NCBI RefSeq assembly: GCF_030397665.1
Contig: NZ_JAPUBT010000003.1
Span: 124,001-188,000 of the forward strand
Direction of reading: 5' to 3'
Source: Janthinobacterium sp. SUN073
GTDB lineage: Bacteria; Pseudomonadota; Gammaproteobacteria; Burkholderiales; Burkholderiaceae_D
DNA: 64,000 nucleotides
In this document: positions 19,462 to 28,009 of the stretch, in pieces
Numbering within the stretch: position 1 is the first letter of the stretch
Layout: each line of letters opens with the position of its first letter
Position numbers and translations under genes: made by a program
The notes under the pieces: model-generated
What the model was told of the DNA's origin: nothing
The model's database searches: none
What the model saw: only the letters and a program-made list of their open reading frames with translations

Positions 19462-20559
19462 ATGCGAAAAAAGAATACTGTAGCCTGGACGCCCGGCACC
19501 GCCGCCCGCCCCCTACCCGGTGCCGGACGGCGCGTGACCTCGTATGACGTGGCCCTGCTGGCCGGCGTGTCGCAATCGGCCGTGTCGCGCTGCTTCAAGC
19601 CGGGCGCCAGCATCTCGCCCGCCACCCAGGCCAAGGTCATGCAGGCGGCCATCAGTCTCGACTACATCCCCAACGCGGCCGCGCGCAGCCTGATCACGCG
19701 GCGTTCGAACCTGGTGGCCGTCATCATTTCCAACCTGGCCAACCTGTACTATCCGCAAGTGCTGTCCGACCTGAGCCAGCAAATCGCCCGCCAGGGCAAG
19801 CGTTTATTATTGTTTACCCTGGAACGCGAAGCCGATATCGGCAAGGTCTTGAGCGACGTATGGCAATACCAGGTCGATGGCGCCGTCGTGGCCGCCGGCC
19901 TGTCGGACGAGCAAATGCTTGAGTTTGGCCGGCGCGACGTGCCTCTGGTGCTGTTCAACCGCAGCCCCCGCGAACACGCCGTACATGCCGTGCTGTGCGA
20001 CCAGGGGGAAGCGGCGCGCCTGCTCGTATCGCGCCTGGCCGAGGCGGGTCACCGCCAGTTCGCCGTCATCGATGGACCCGGCGACTCGGCCGTGGCGCAG
20101 GAACGCAAGGCCGGCGTGCTGGACAGGCTGTTCACGCTGGGCTTGCCCGCCCCCATCGTCGTCAGCGGCAACTACGATTACGCCAGCGGCGGACGGGGCT
20201 TGCGCAAGGTCATCGACCGCCTGGGCCGCGTGCCGGACGCCGTCATTTGCGGCAACGACATCATGGCCATCGGCTGCCTGGACACGGCGCGCCACCAGAT
20301 GGGCATCCAGGTGCCGCTGCAAATGTCCGTGGCCGGCTTCGACGCGCTGGAAGCGTCGGGCTGGCTCAGCTACGACATCACCACCCTGCGCCAGCCCGTG
20401 CAAAAAATGGCCACCGACGCCGTCGCCATGCTGGGAGAATTAATGGAACGGCGCGGCGGCAACGCCGAAAGGCGCCGCTATTGCTCGTATCTGGTGGAGG
20501 GCAGTACGGCAAGGCTGACCAGCGAACCTCAGCGTCTCGGCATGATGGCCGCCGCCTGA
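19462..20559 (+). CDS. LacI-family transcriptional regulator
   Basis: This 365-residue regulator has an N-terminal LacI helix-turn-helix with TSYDVALLAGVSQSAVSRCF at about residues 28-47, the YIPNAAARSLITRRS hinge helix region, and a periplasmic-binding-protein-like sugar/ligand domain (LVAVIISNLANLYYP through FDALEASGW). The ATG at 19462 gives a usual-length protein with a short Lys/Thr-rich extension before the HTH. It has no sugar transporter or catabolic gene next to it, so its regulon is elsewhere or it controls itself. The gene ends inside an 88-bp inverted-repeat element that begins at its stop codon. Confidence 0.9.
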   Translation: MRKKNTVAWTPGTAARPLPGAGRRVTSYDVALLAGVSQSAVSRCFKPGASISPATQAKVMQAAISLDYIPNAAARSLITRRSNLVAVIISNLANLYYPQVLSDLSQQIARQGKRLLLFTLEREADIGKVLSDVWQYQVDGAVVAAGLSDEQMLEFGRRDVPLVLFNRSPREHAVHAVLCDQGEAARLLVSRLAEAGHRQFAVIDGPGDSAVAQERKAGVLDRLFTLGLPAPIVVSGNYDYASGGRGLRKVIDRLGRVPDAVICGNDIMAIGCLDTARHQMGIQVPLQMSVAGFDALEASGWLSYDITTLRQPVQKMATDAVAMLGELMERRGGNAERRRYCSYLVEGSTARLTSEPQRLGMMAAA

Positions 20560-20643
20560 AAAACACCCGTGGCGTTGTTGCCGGCCCCTCGCCGTACTTG
20601 CGTACTGTCTTCGGGGCGGCGCCTAGCCACAGGCGTTTTTCAG
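20556..20643. repeat. 88-bp inverted-repeat element at the end of the LacI-family gene
   Basis: The outer arms (20556-20573, CTGAAAAACACCCGTGGC, and 20626-20643, GCCACAGGCGTTTTTCAG) pair over 18 bp with two mismatches, at least one of which can be G-U in RNA. The interior contains a further GTACTTGCGTAC hairpin and GC-rich complementary runs (GGCCCCTCGCC and GGGGCGGCG). The element begins at the LacI stop and looks like a dispersed Burkholderiales-type repeat or structured terminator; a genome search would settle its copy number. Confidence 0.65.
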
Positions 20644-20678
20644 ACGTTCAAAGTTCGCACACAAAACCTTGCAAATAA

Positions 20679-20704
20679 AAAACCTCGCATCACTGCGAGG
20701 TTTT
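20679..20704. terminator. Bidirectional intrinsic terminator between lacI-type and yidB-type genes
   Basis: AAAACCTCGCA and TGCGAGGTTTT form a perfect 11-bp stem with a TCAC loop. T-runs are available on both strands. It sits 22 bp before the end of the convergent yidB-like gene and serves both transcripts. Confidence 0.85.
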
Positions 20705-20725
20705 AGCGCTCTGCGGCAATGAATA

Positions 20726-21145
20726 TCAACCGAATATTTTACCCTTGAGCATATTCAAGCCCTGGCTGACGAGGTCATTGCCTTCTGGCACTTGGCCGTT
20801 CGGCGTCAGCTTGTCGATCAGCTGGGGCAGCAAGGCTGCCAGGCCGCCCGAGGCCGCGTCCGGTGCGACGCCCGCTTTTTCAGCGATCTGGGTGATTGTG
20901 TCGGCCCCCAGCGCATCCTTGATCTGTTCGCCGGAGACGGGCGCATTGGCGCCGGTGCCGATCCAGCTGGCCACCTGGTCGCCCAGGCCGCTTTCCTGGA
21001 ATTTCTGCAGCAGGCCCGGCAAGCCGCCATGCTGGTTGACCAGGTCCATCACGCTGGCCATCAGCCCCGATGACGCTTCCCCATCCGCGCCCTTGTTGCC
21101 CAAAGCGCTCATCGCCTGTCCTGCAAGTTGATCTAGCAAACTCAT
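20726..21145 (-). CDS. YidB-like (DUF937) protein
   Basis: This 139-residue protein begins MSLLDQLAGQAMSALG and contains GGLPGLLQKFQESGLGDQVASW and VSGEQIKDALGADTI, features of the YidB/DUF937 family. The function of the family is unknown. No signal peptide or membrane segment is visible. AGGAG lies 7 nt before ATG 21145; an upstream in-frame start at 21229 lacks such a site and would encode unrelated residues. It stands alone and shares a two-way terminator with the convergent LacI-type gene. Confidence 0.9.
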   Translation of the reverse strand: MSLLDQLAGQAMSALGNKGADGEASSGLMASVMDLVNQHGGLPGLLQKFQESGLGDQVASWIGTGANAPVSGEQIKDALGADTITQIAEKAGVAPDAASGGLAALLPQLIDKLTPNGQVPEGNDLVSQGLNMLKGKIFG

Positions 21146-21518
21146 CGTATTCTCCTGAACGCTGTCAATCAATGCCGCACATAGCGGCGTCCGGTACGGT
21201 CGGCGCATAATCACCGACACACACAACAATTATACTATATATAATTTGAATGCCATATTTGCAATTTAACGAGCAACTCAAAAACAGGCCCGGCCGTAGC
21301 TGCACCCACCTCCATCATATTTAGTTCGACACAACATGCAAGCGTAAATTGACGGTTCGCAGAAATGTGTAAAATTAATTTCCCTGTTTACTGGGGGAGT
21401 ATCAAGTTCCGGCTGCTTAGCGGCTGGCATCACGCAATGCTTCTGAAGGTGCGCCCGCCCACAGTCGGCCTGCTCGCTTGTGCGTAGACTGGCCCCATCA
21501 CCACCACGAGGACGGCCC
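21146..21518. other. 373-bp intergenic region between divergent yidB-like and DUF6328 genes
   Basis: No coding region is convincing here. The stretch around 21220-21290 is AT-rich (ATTATACTATATATAATTTG) and could hold the yidB-side promoter. TTGACG at 21349-21354 followed by AAATTA at about 17 bp is a possible sigma70-like site reading toward DUF6328. Neither is certain. Confidence 0.5.
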
Positions 21519-21992
21519 ATGCCACACGCGCGACACCAGGATGAAGATGGCCAGCCCGGCGACGAAGGCGACTTGTCCGACCTGCTCAGCGAATTGCGCA
21601 TCCTGCTGCCGGGCGCGCAGATGCTGACGGCCTTCCTCATCATCCTGCCTTTCAACGGCGGCTTCGCGAAGATCGTGCAGGCGGAAAAAATCGTCTTCCT
21701 GCTGACGTTTTTCCTGTCCATGACCAGCCTGGTTCTGCTCAGCGCACCAGCCATCCAGCACCGCGTGATGCGCCCCCTGCAAGACCGCGAGCGCTTCAAG
21801 CGCGTGGGCGACCGCATCATGATGTGCGGCGCCTTTTCGCTCGCGTTGGCGTTTATTTTGGGTACCAATCTGGTCATGTCGGAAGTCTTTGGCCACATCG
21901 CCGGCATCGTCGCCTGCGTGCTGATGGGCACACTCATCATTTGCATGTGGTGGTGGCTGCCCCTGCACTTGAAGCACGCCAGGAAAATCTAG
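21519..21992 (+). CDS. DUF6328 family membrane protein
   Basis: The 157-residue product has a charged N-terminus (HARHQDEDGQPGDEGDLSDLL) and four predicted membrane helices, for example MLTAFLIILPFNGGF, IVFLLTFFLSMTSLVLL, MCGAFSLALAFILG and IAGIVACVLMGTLIICMWWW. I associate it with DUF6328, whose role is unknown. The ATG at 21519 has GAGGA 7 nt upstream; an in-frame start at 21480 would add thirteen residues and lacks a site. It is an inner-membrane protein by prediction, and its neighbours do not suggest a function. Confidence 0.8.
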   Translation: MPHARHQDEDGQPGDEGDLSDLLSELRILLPGAQMLTAFLIILPFNGGFAKIVQAEKIVFLLTFFLSMTSLVLLSAPAIQHRVMRPLQDRERFKRVGDRIMMCGAFSLALAFILGTNLVMSEVFGHIAGIVACVLMGTLIICMWWWLPLHLKHARKI

Positions 21993-22276
21993 CCGGCGAG
22001 GCCCGCCAGCTCAAGCAAGGTCTCGAGGAAGAGCCCCAACAGCGGATGGATTCCGTGTTATCGTTAACAACAAGAGCAAACTCGGGTGTGTGCAGTGCAG
22101 CATATTTTAGCCGTTGCCCAGCAAAGCTTGCCCGAATCTTTTACAATGTTGTCCTTGGGCAGTTGTTACAGCCCAAAAATACCGGCCATCCGTCGACTCT
22201 GGTGGCGCATTGCCACTTCCGGCCGGGCCACAGCGCGCCTCTCCACCCTGTCATTCTTTACCCAACTAACAAGAAC

Positions 22277-23494
22277 ATGCACGCCTCCGTAGATCCCCTG
22301 ATTCCGCGCGTCACCGCGCCTTTTGGCGCTGGCTATGCCGACCTGGCCCTGGCCCTCGGCGGCCTGGCCATCGGCACGGGCGAATTCGCCTCCATGAGCA
22401 TCCTGCCCGTGGTCGCCGACGACCTGGGCACGACCTTGCCGCAGATGAGCCACATGATCAGCGCCTACGCGCTGGGCGTGGTCGTCGGCGCGCCCCTGAT
22501 CACGATCTTCCTGGCGCGCATGCCGCGCCGCCTGATGCTGATCTGCCTGATGCTGATGTTCGCTGGCGGCAACTTGCTCAGCGCCATTGCCCCCAACTAT
22601 GGCTTGCTGGTGGTGGCCCGCTTCGTGGCCGGCATCCCGCATGGCGCCTACTTTGGCGTGGCAGCGCTGGTGGCGGCCGCCCTGGCCGAACCGGACAAAC
22701 GGGGCCAGGCCGTGGCCCGTGTCCTGATGGGCTTGACTGTCGCAAATATCTTCGGCGTGCCGCTGGCCACGTATATCGGCCAGACCCTGGGCTGGCGCTC
22801 GGCCTTTTTGCTGGTCGCCGCGCTGGGCTTGCTGACCATGCTGATGGTGCGCATCTTCGTGCCCATGGTGGCCGCTGGCGATTCCAGCCCGCGCCGCGAA
22901 CTGGGCGTGTTCCGCCGCCTGCAAGTGTGGCTGACCCTGCTGATGGTGGCCATCGGCTTCGGCGGCATGTTCGCCGTCTACACTTTCATCACGCCCACCT
23001 TGCTGGAAATCACGAAAGTGTCGCCCCTGGTCATTTCCATCTTGCTGGCCATCATCGGTGTCGGCATGACGGTGGGTAATCTGATCGGCGGCTGGCTGGC
23101 CGACCGCTCGCGCCTGTGGACCATCTTCGGCGTGCTGCTGTGGAACGTGGCCGCGCTGGCCGCGTTTACTTATACCAGCAGCAATGTCTGGCTGACGGCG
23201 ATCAACCTGTTTGCCATCGGCGCCGGCATCGCCGTTGCTCCCGCCGTGCAGACGCGGCTGATGGACGTGGCCGGCGACGCGCAAACGGTGGCCGCCGCCC
23301 TCAACCATTCCGCCTTCAACATCGCCAACGCGCTGGGCGCCTGGGCCGGCGGCATCGCCATCGCCATGGGCATGGGCTTGCGCTCGACGGGCTGGGTGGG
23401 CGCCATGCTGGCCTGCGGCGGCATCGTCGTGCTCGGTATTTCCGTGCTGGTGGAAAACCGCAGCCGCAACGTGGGCGGCGCGCAGCCGGCCTGA
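22277..23494 (+). CDS. MFS transporter, DHA1/AraJ-like efflux family
   Basis: This 405-residue, twelve-helix major facilitator starts at ATG 22277. The N-terminal half carries GTGEFASMSILPVVADDLG and GVVVGAPLITIFLARMPRR, the loop 2-3 and TM2 signatures of the AraJ/SotB/NepI-type DHA1 exporters. The second half includes GNLIGGWLADRS. These exporters move arabinose-like sugars, nucleosides or drugs out by proton antiport; the substrate here is unknown. It is monocistronic and ends at a strong 12-bp stem-loop. The 285-bp upstream gap shows no gene. Confidence 0.9.
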   Translation: MHASVDPLIPRVTAPFGAGYADLALALGGLAIGTGEFASMSILPVVADDLGTTLPQMSHMISAYALGVVVGAPLITIFLARMPRRLMLICLMLMFAGGNLLSAIAPNYGLLVVARFVAGIPHGAYFGVAALVAAALAEPDKRGQAVARVLMGLTVANIFGVPLATYIGQTLGWRSAFLLVAALGLLTMLMVRIFVPMVAAGDSSPRRELGVFRRLQVWLTLLMVAIGFGGMFAVYTFITPTLLEITKVSPLVISILLAIIGVGMTVGNLIGGWLADRSRLWTIFGVLLWNVAALAAFTYTSSNVWLTAINLFAIGAGIAVAPAVQTRLMDVAGDAQTVAAALNHSAFNIANALGAWAGGIAIAMGMGLRSTGWVGAMLACGGIVVLGISVLVENRSRNVGGAQPA

Positions 23495-23505
23495 GTCGCA
23501 CCCGT

Positions 23506-23533
23506 ATGCGGCCGCCGATCACGGCGGCCGCAT
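23506..23533 (+). terminator. Strong GC-rich stem-loop after the MFS gene
   Basis: ATGCGGCCGCCG and its perfect complement form a 12-bp stem with an ATCA loop, 12 bp after the MFS stop. There is no T-tract, so it may terminate with Rho or protect the transcript end. Confidence 0.7.
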
Positions 23534-23686
23534 TGCCCAGCACTACGCTCTTTCTCCCCCGCAGCATCCCCCTTCGCAGTCCCGCTCTTTCCACATCGCG
23601 TTTGTTCTAGCGCAAATCGCCCCCCATGTTTTGCCCTATTGTTAAATATGCTTTTGATGTATTTTTCCTTTTCCGGGAGAAAGATC

Positions 23687-24100
23687 ATGAAGAAACCCGC
23701 TGCGCCCCCTGCCTCGGAAAGCTATACCTTGCACGCTGATAGTGTCACTGCGGACGTATTTGCCTTTGGCCAAAATGCGTCCGCCAGCAAGACGGTCACC
23801 GGCCTCGATAGCGCCACGCAAAAGGCCTTGCAGGATGCCATCGCCCAGCTTGAACAAGCGATCAGCCAGCTGCCCCTGAATGCCGGTGCGGCGGCCATTG
23901 TTAAACAAGAAACACAGGCCATGGCTGACATGGTGCGCTCCGGCAAGACACAACCCGAAGGGATGCAGCACATGCTGCACAGCCTGAAAGACAAACTGCA
24001 GATGGCCGGCGTGGTGATTGCCGACATGGTAGCCCTGGCGGCGCCCGTCAAGGCGATTGCCGGCGCGCTGCGCCTGCCATTGCAGTATTTCGGCCTGTGA
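23687..24100 (+). CDS. Hypothetical protein with N-terminal shared motif (cassette gene 1)
   Basis: This 137-residue protein has an unusual N-terminal segment (residues 14-33, TLHADSVTADVFAFGQNASA) followed by an amphipathic helical region (about 40-100) and a more hydrophobic C-terminal helix (MAGVVIADMVALAAPVKAI). The N-terminal segment aligns with the C-terminal segment of the next protein (residues 455-474), sharing the pattern H, a V, then A-acidic-x-x-A-x-G-x-x-A-x-A. Similar short glycine/asparagine beta segments are seen in effector-associated proteins of bacterial conflict systems; this comparison is from memory. GGGAGAAAG precedes the ATG. It is the first of three co-directional genes (30-bp gap to the next). 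Function unknown. Confidence 0.75.
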   Translation: MKKPAAPPASESYTLHADSVTADVFAFGQNASASKTVTGLDSATQKALQDAIAQLEQAISQLPLNAGAAAIVKQETQAMADMVRSGKTQPEGMQHMLHSLKDKLQMAGVVIADMVALAAPVKAIAGALRLPLQYFGL

Positions 24101-24130
24101 TGGCACGACACACAAACGGTGGAGGCGAAC

Positions 24131-25591
24131 ATGACGGACCCCATACCCGAAGAACTGCAGCAAGCCGCCACCAGGCAGGCTGAGCAGGCAGCGCACCAGC
24201 ACGATGACGCGGAAGTCATCCGCCTCCTCGGTGGCCAGGCCTTCCTTGGCGGCCTGGTTTTTCGCCGCCGCATACTGCATTTCTTCCATAAAAATTATGA
24301 CGCCGTGGCCCCCGAGTTCGGCCTGGACGTGCGCCTGCTGATACAGATTTGCCTGGTTGGCGAACAGCTGCAGCGCCGCTACAGGCTCGTCTTCGCTGCC
24401 ACCTCGCTGCTGATGCTGCTGGCCTACCTGCTCGACATACCGGCGCTCATCGTGCTCGGCGCGCTCGTGGCGGCAGGCGCCAACGTCAGCCGCGCAAACG
24501 CCGCCAGCCGCCACGCGCAGGGTTTTCGACGCGGCAACTTCAACTATGCGGCCTGCGTGCAGCAATATGGACGGCACCCCATTCCCAAGCGCATCGAAGA
24601 CGCCCTGCCAGCTCCCGGGCAGAACCTGATCCTGTACCGCGGCTTCATCCCGTTCATCGGCGCAGGCATCCAGGAAAGCGGCTGGTCGTTCAACTGCGCG
24701 CTGAACGCGCCCCGTGGCGAAAATGCCAAACAGCCCGTCACGCCGTTCACGGCAACGCAGTTGTACGCGCATATCAAGGCAGCGCTGCAAGCCATGCAGC
24801 TGCCTGGCTTGCGCTGCATGGACCCCGTTTTTGTCCATGGAACGCAGGCGCGCGGGCCGGAAGACCTGTGCTTCGGACCATGGCAGCGTCCTGCCCAGGT
24901 GATCGCCGCTGCGCGCCTGGCGCAATGCCTGGGTACCAGCGAGCGGCATATGCGCCACTATCTGTGCGTGCAGATTGCCGACTGGGGTGGTGAAATCATC
25001 ACCACGTACTATGTCCGCTTTGTGTTGCGCGGCAACGGCCTGTATGTCGAATTCAATCGCTATTTCCTCGGTCCGGTGGAAGACTCCTACCGCAAGGTCG
25101 ACAAACTGGCCAAGATCCGCTGGCAGGAACGCTTGCAGCTCTGGCTGGCCGCCTGCGTGCTGGGCCCCTTCATGGCGTTTGTCGCCACGCTGCTACTGCT
25201 CGTCGACGAATTGTCCCGCTTTGCCGAGTCCTTCAGCATGGACAAATATGTGCGCGAACGCGCGGAGCATATCGAATACAGCGCCAGCTACAACTTCGGT
25301 GCCAGCACCAGCTTGCGCGAAGCGCTGTCGGCGCCCACGTGGCGCCATTACTTCCAGCGCTCGGACGAGGATTTCAACCGCAAATTAATCGAACGCAAAC
25401 TGCTTGACGAGCTGGCCGACTTCCTCGAAGCGCATGGCTACGACAGTGCCGATATCCGCGAACGACGCACTACCATCCTCAACAACGGGATCATCGTTCA
25501 TGGCGGCAATGTTCAGGCGGAGGCCCTGGCCGTGGGCGCCGGCGCAAAAGCCGGCAAACAGGATGTGGCACACGCTCCGGCTGCGGCATGA
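24131..25591 (+). CDS. Hypothetical membrane protein with C-terminal shared motif (cassette gene 2)
   Basis: This 486-residue protein has two hydrophobic segments at about residues 80-125 (VFAATSLLMLLAYLLDI and ALIVLGALVAAGANV), a large soluble middle region containing NLILYRGFIPFIGAG, a third membrane helix (WLAACVLGPFMAFVATLLLLV) and a helical tail. The tail ends in NNGIIVHGGNVQAEALAVG, which resembles the N-terminus of the preceding protein. GGAGG lies 6 nt before the ATG. The stop overlaps the start of the next gene (ATGA). I do not recognise a catalytic motif. The layout suggests a membrane complex with its two neighbours. Confidence 0.78.
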   Translation: MTDPIPEELQQAATRQAEQAAHQHDDAEVIRLLGGQAFLGGLVFRRRILHFFHKNYDAVAPEFGLDVRLLIQICLVGEQLQRRYRLVFAATSLLMLLAYLLDIPALIVLGALVAAGANVSRANAASRHAQGFRRGNFNYAACVQQYGRHPIPKRIEDALPAPGQNLILYRGFIPFIGAGIQESGWSFNCALNAPRGENAKQPVTPFTATQLYAHIKAALQAMQLPGLRCMDPVFVHGTQARGPEDLCFGPWQRPAQVIAAARLAQCLGTSERHMRHYLCVQIADWGGEIITTYYVRFVLRGNGLYVEFNRYFLGPVEDSYRKVDKLAKIRWQERLQLWLAACVLGPFMAFVATLLLLVDELSRFAESFSMDKYVRERAEHIEYSASYNFGASTSLREALSAPTWRHYFQRSDEDFNRKLIERKLLDELADFLEAHGYDSADIRERRTTILNNGIIVHGGNVQAEALAVGAGAKAGKQDVAHAPAAA

Positions 25592-27405
25592 TGAACGAGG
25601 ATTTGCTGCTATTGCTGTGCAATGGCCTCGCCTTGGGCATGCTGACGTCGCTGGTCGCCTGCGGCCACAGCTTGCTGTACCGCGAGTACGGAGCACTCTG
25701 CCTGGGCTTTGCCGCCTTGCCCAGCGTAGCAGCCATGCTGGGCAACACGGCGATCATCTGGCTGCAAGGCCCGCTGGCTGGCCTGCCCTCCTACGCCATG
25801 CTGCTGTTGGTGCTGGCGGCGAGTTGGGCCGCAGCTGCCCTCATGCTGGCCCTGTACGAGCGCCATTTCTGGCAGCACATGCGCCGCGCCACGCCGGTGG
25901 CGCAATTGCTGGCAGGCCTGGTCATCGCCATCACCGTCCTGGTGATCGCGGCCCGGGTGTGGGACGAGCAGATGTTGCCCGCCTCATTGCCGGACCGGGA
26001 TTTCATCGATCTTGGCGGCGCCGTCCTGCCGTTGCCACAAGTCGCGATCGTAGCGATGGGCATGCTGCTGATCTGCCAGTGCCTGCACTATTTCCCTGCC
26101 ACTACGGCGTCCGGCACGTCTGCCACCAAGCGCCAGCGCACAGCCCTGCTGTGGGCGGGGCTGCTCGGCGCGGCAAGCGGTGTGGGAGCGGCCCTGCTCT
26201 TCGGTGCGGCCAGGCCTGCAGCCCTCTCCATCGGCGCGGCGCCACTGGTAGCGCCCTTGGTGGCGGCGTTGGCCGGCGGACTTGGAAACGTCAAGGGCGG
26301 CGCCGTCGCGGGCTTAGCACTGGGCCTCCTGGGCGCCGGCTACGCCACGTATATGGCGGAGCTAAGCGGCGGTGCCCTGAACAGCGAGACGAGAGATATC
26401 ATGATGCTGGTGCTGCTGGCGCTCGCCTGGCGCGCGCGTCGATGGTGGCCGAGGCTGGCGGCTGCGCCCATGCATGGCGCAGCGCTGCCGGTGGCCGTGC
26501 CGAGCGACACTCCCGATTCCCATGCCCGGACGTTTGCCATCATCGCCGTCCTCATCTTGTTCAGCACGGTTCTGGATGTGCTGTTGCCCTTCAGCCTGCT
26601 AGCCAGCCTGAGGCGCAGTGTGCCACTGATCGTGATCGCCATCGGCCTGTACTGCGCCGTGGGCCGGGCGCAGCTGCCTGCATTGGGCTACCTGATCTAC
26701 CCGGCAACGGGCGCCTGCGTGTACGCCATGCTCAGCGGCGCCGATGGCATGGCCCAGCTGCCGCCATGGCTATTGCTCGTGGCAGGGGGAGCCGTCGCTG
26801 CCACGCTTGCCGCCCTGCTGTATTTCTGGGCACGCACGCTGCAGGCCGAAGCTTGCGCCATCGTGTCGCTGGCCGTGTACGCTGCCGCCATGCCATGCAT
26901 CGAGCAACTGGACGATCCCGCCTATCCTGGCGGCACTGCGCTGACGAAACTGCTGATCCGCCCGCTGGTGGAGACCACGTCATCGACCACCTTCCTGGTT
27001 GGCATGCTGGTGGTGGCAGCCGCGTCCGGCCTGCTGTACCTGATCCATAAAATGGCTCCCGCCTCGCGTGCCGGCAACCACGTGGCAGCCGGCCTGATTG
27101 GCGGCGTCGGCGGCGCCTTGCTGGTGGCGACGCAAGCATCGTATGCGCCTCAGTATTTTTCCATGTACCCCTACATCGTCCTGTTTGCCATGGTGCTGGT
27201 ACTGAAAAGATTCGGGCTCTGGTGCATCATTGCGGGCGCCGTGCTACTGGCCAGCGTACAAACCGTGCTGTCGGGCTGGCAATGGCTGAATCCGACGCTC
27301 TGCGTGCTGGCACTGTCTATCGCCAGCCGCTTGCCGGAACGCATGCCATTGCTGCACGGCATGGCATACACGCCATTTGGCCCCAACCGCTACCGCCTGG
27401 AGTAA
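25588..27405 (+). CDS. Polytopic membrane protein resembling fused LivH-LivM permease (cassette gene 3)
   Basis: This protein of about 605 residues has some 15 or more hydrophobic helices. The first half resembles the branched-chain amino acid permease LivH: NGLALGMLTSLVACGHSLLY near the N-terminus and GGLGNVKGGAVAGLALGLLG near residue 230 in place of the LivH GGxGxxxGAxxG loop. The second half looks LivM-like in layout. No ATP-binding or periplasmic binding protein gene is adjacent, so ABC transport is not established. Start codons at 25588 and 25591 are in frame, and the first overlaps the preceding TGA, giving strong translational coupling to cassette gene 2. The role is unknown; transport of a membrane-permeable or conflict-related compound is speculative. 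Confidence 0.7.
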   Translation: MMNEDLLLLLCNGLALGMLTSLVACGHSLLYREYGALCLGFAALPSVAAMLGNTAIIWLQGPLAGLPSYAMLLLVLAASWAAAALMLALYERHFWQHMRRATPVAQLLAGLVIAITVLVIAARVWDEQMLPASLPDRDFIDLGGAVLPLPQVAIVAMGMLLICQCLHYFPATTASGTSATKRQRTALLWAGLLGAASGVGAALLFGAARPAALSIGAAPLVAPLVAALAGGLGNVKGGAVAGLALGLLGAGYATYMAELSGGALNSETRDIMMLVLLALAWRARRWWPRLAAAPMHGAALPVAVPSDTPDSHARTFAIIAVLILFSTVLDVLLPFSLLASLRRSVPLIVIAIGLYCAVGRAQLPALGYLIYPATGACVYAMLSGADGMAQLPPWLLLVAGGAVAATLAALLYFWARTLQAEACAIVSLAVYAAAMPCIEQLDDPAYPGGTALTKLLIRPLVETTSSTTFLVGMLVVAAASGLLYLIHKMAPASRAGNHVAAGLIGGVGGALLVATQASYAPQYFSMYPYIVLFAMVLVLKRFGLWCIIAGAVLLASVQTVLSGWQWLNPTLCVLALSIASRLPERMPLLHGMAYTPFGPNRYRLE

Positions 27406-27421
27406 AAGCAGTCGCGGGCCA

Positions 27422-27937
27422 TTACCTTATATCGTGGCCATTGGAAATTTGCCGGCGGTATTCACGCTCGAACGCGGCAAGGCTCTCCGCCTGTGCCCAC
27501 AGGCTGGCGATATAGTGGAACTCATCCTCGAACGGCTGCTCGAAATCGGGCACGTTGATCGCGTATTCGCAATTACGGCTCAGCATGACCAGCCAGTCGG
27601 GATAAGCTAGCACCGGATACAAGCGGGTAAAGATGGCATCGAGCGAAGACGCACTTTCCCGCCCTGCCAGGTAAGCGGCGCGCAGTTCGACGATGTATTT
27701 GCCGGCCATAAATTGCTCGTCAAGCCGCTGCGCGCCACGGTAGCGCTCGATGATCACGTCGGCCAGCGCCAGCACCTCGTCGCGGTCACGGGCGCTGGCC
27801 AGCAGCACGACCTCGAGGTCGTCGCCTTCCTGGTCCAGGCGCAAACGCTCCACGGCCCAGTCGACGCAGCGGTCGGCCTGGTCCAATCCCATGCGCAGCT
27901 GAAAAACAACGATCTCAAGTTCCGTCAATTGTTCCAT
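27422..27937 (-). CDS. Hypothetical protein
   Basis: This 171-residue soluble protein is acidic and predicted mostly helical, with EVVLLASARDRDEVLALADVI and YPDWLVMLSRNCEYAI as recognisable blocks. I do not recognise the family. The ATG at 27937 follows GGAGG. It lies 72 bp downstream of another unknown gene (28010-28972) and points the same way, so the two may be co-transcribed. The character of both, small or medium with no signal peptide, is like accessory or immunity genes, but this is only a context guess. Confidence 0.65.
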   Translation of the reverse strand: MEQLTELEIVVFQLRMGLDQADRCVDWAVERLRLDQEGDDLEVVLLASARDRDEVLALADVIIERYRGAQRLDEQFMAGKYIVELRAAYLAGRESASSLDAIFTRLYPVLAYPDWLVMLSRNCEYAINVPDFEQPFEDEFHYIASLWAQAESLAAFEREYRRQISNGHDIR

Positions 27938-28009
27938 GTCTTTCCCTCCAATGCCGCTCACGGCCACGTCGTCCCCGAGCGTGCTTCAGCGTCATCGCGC
28001 ACCCAGGTT

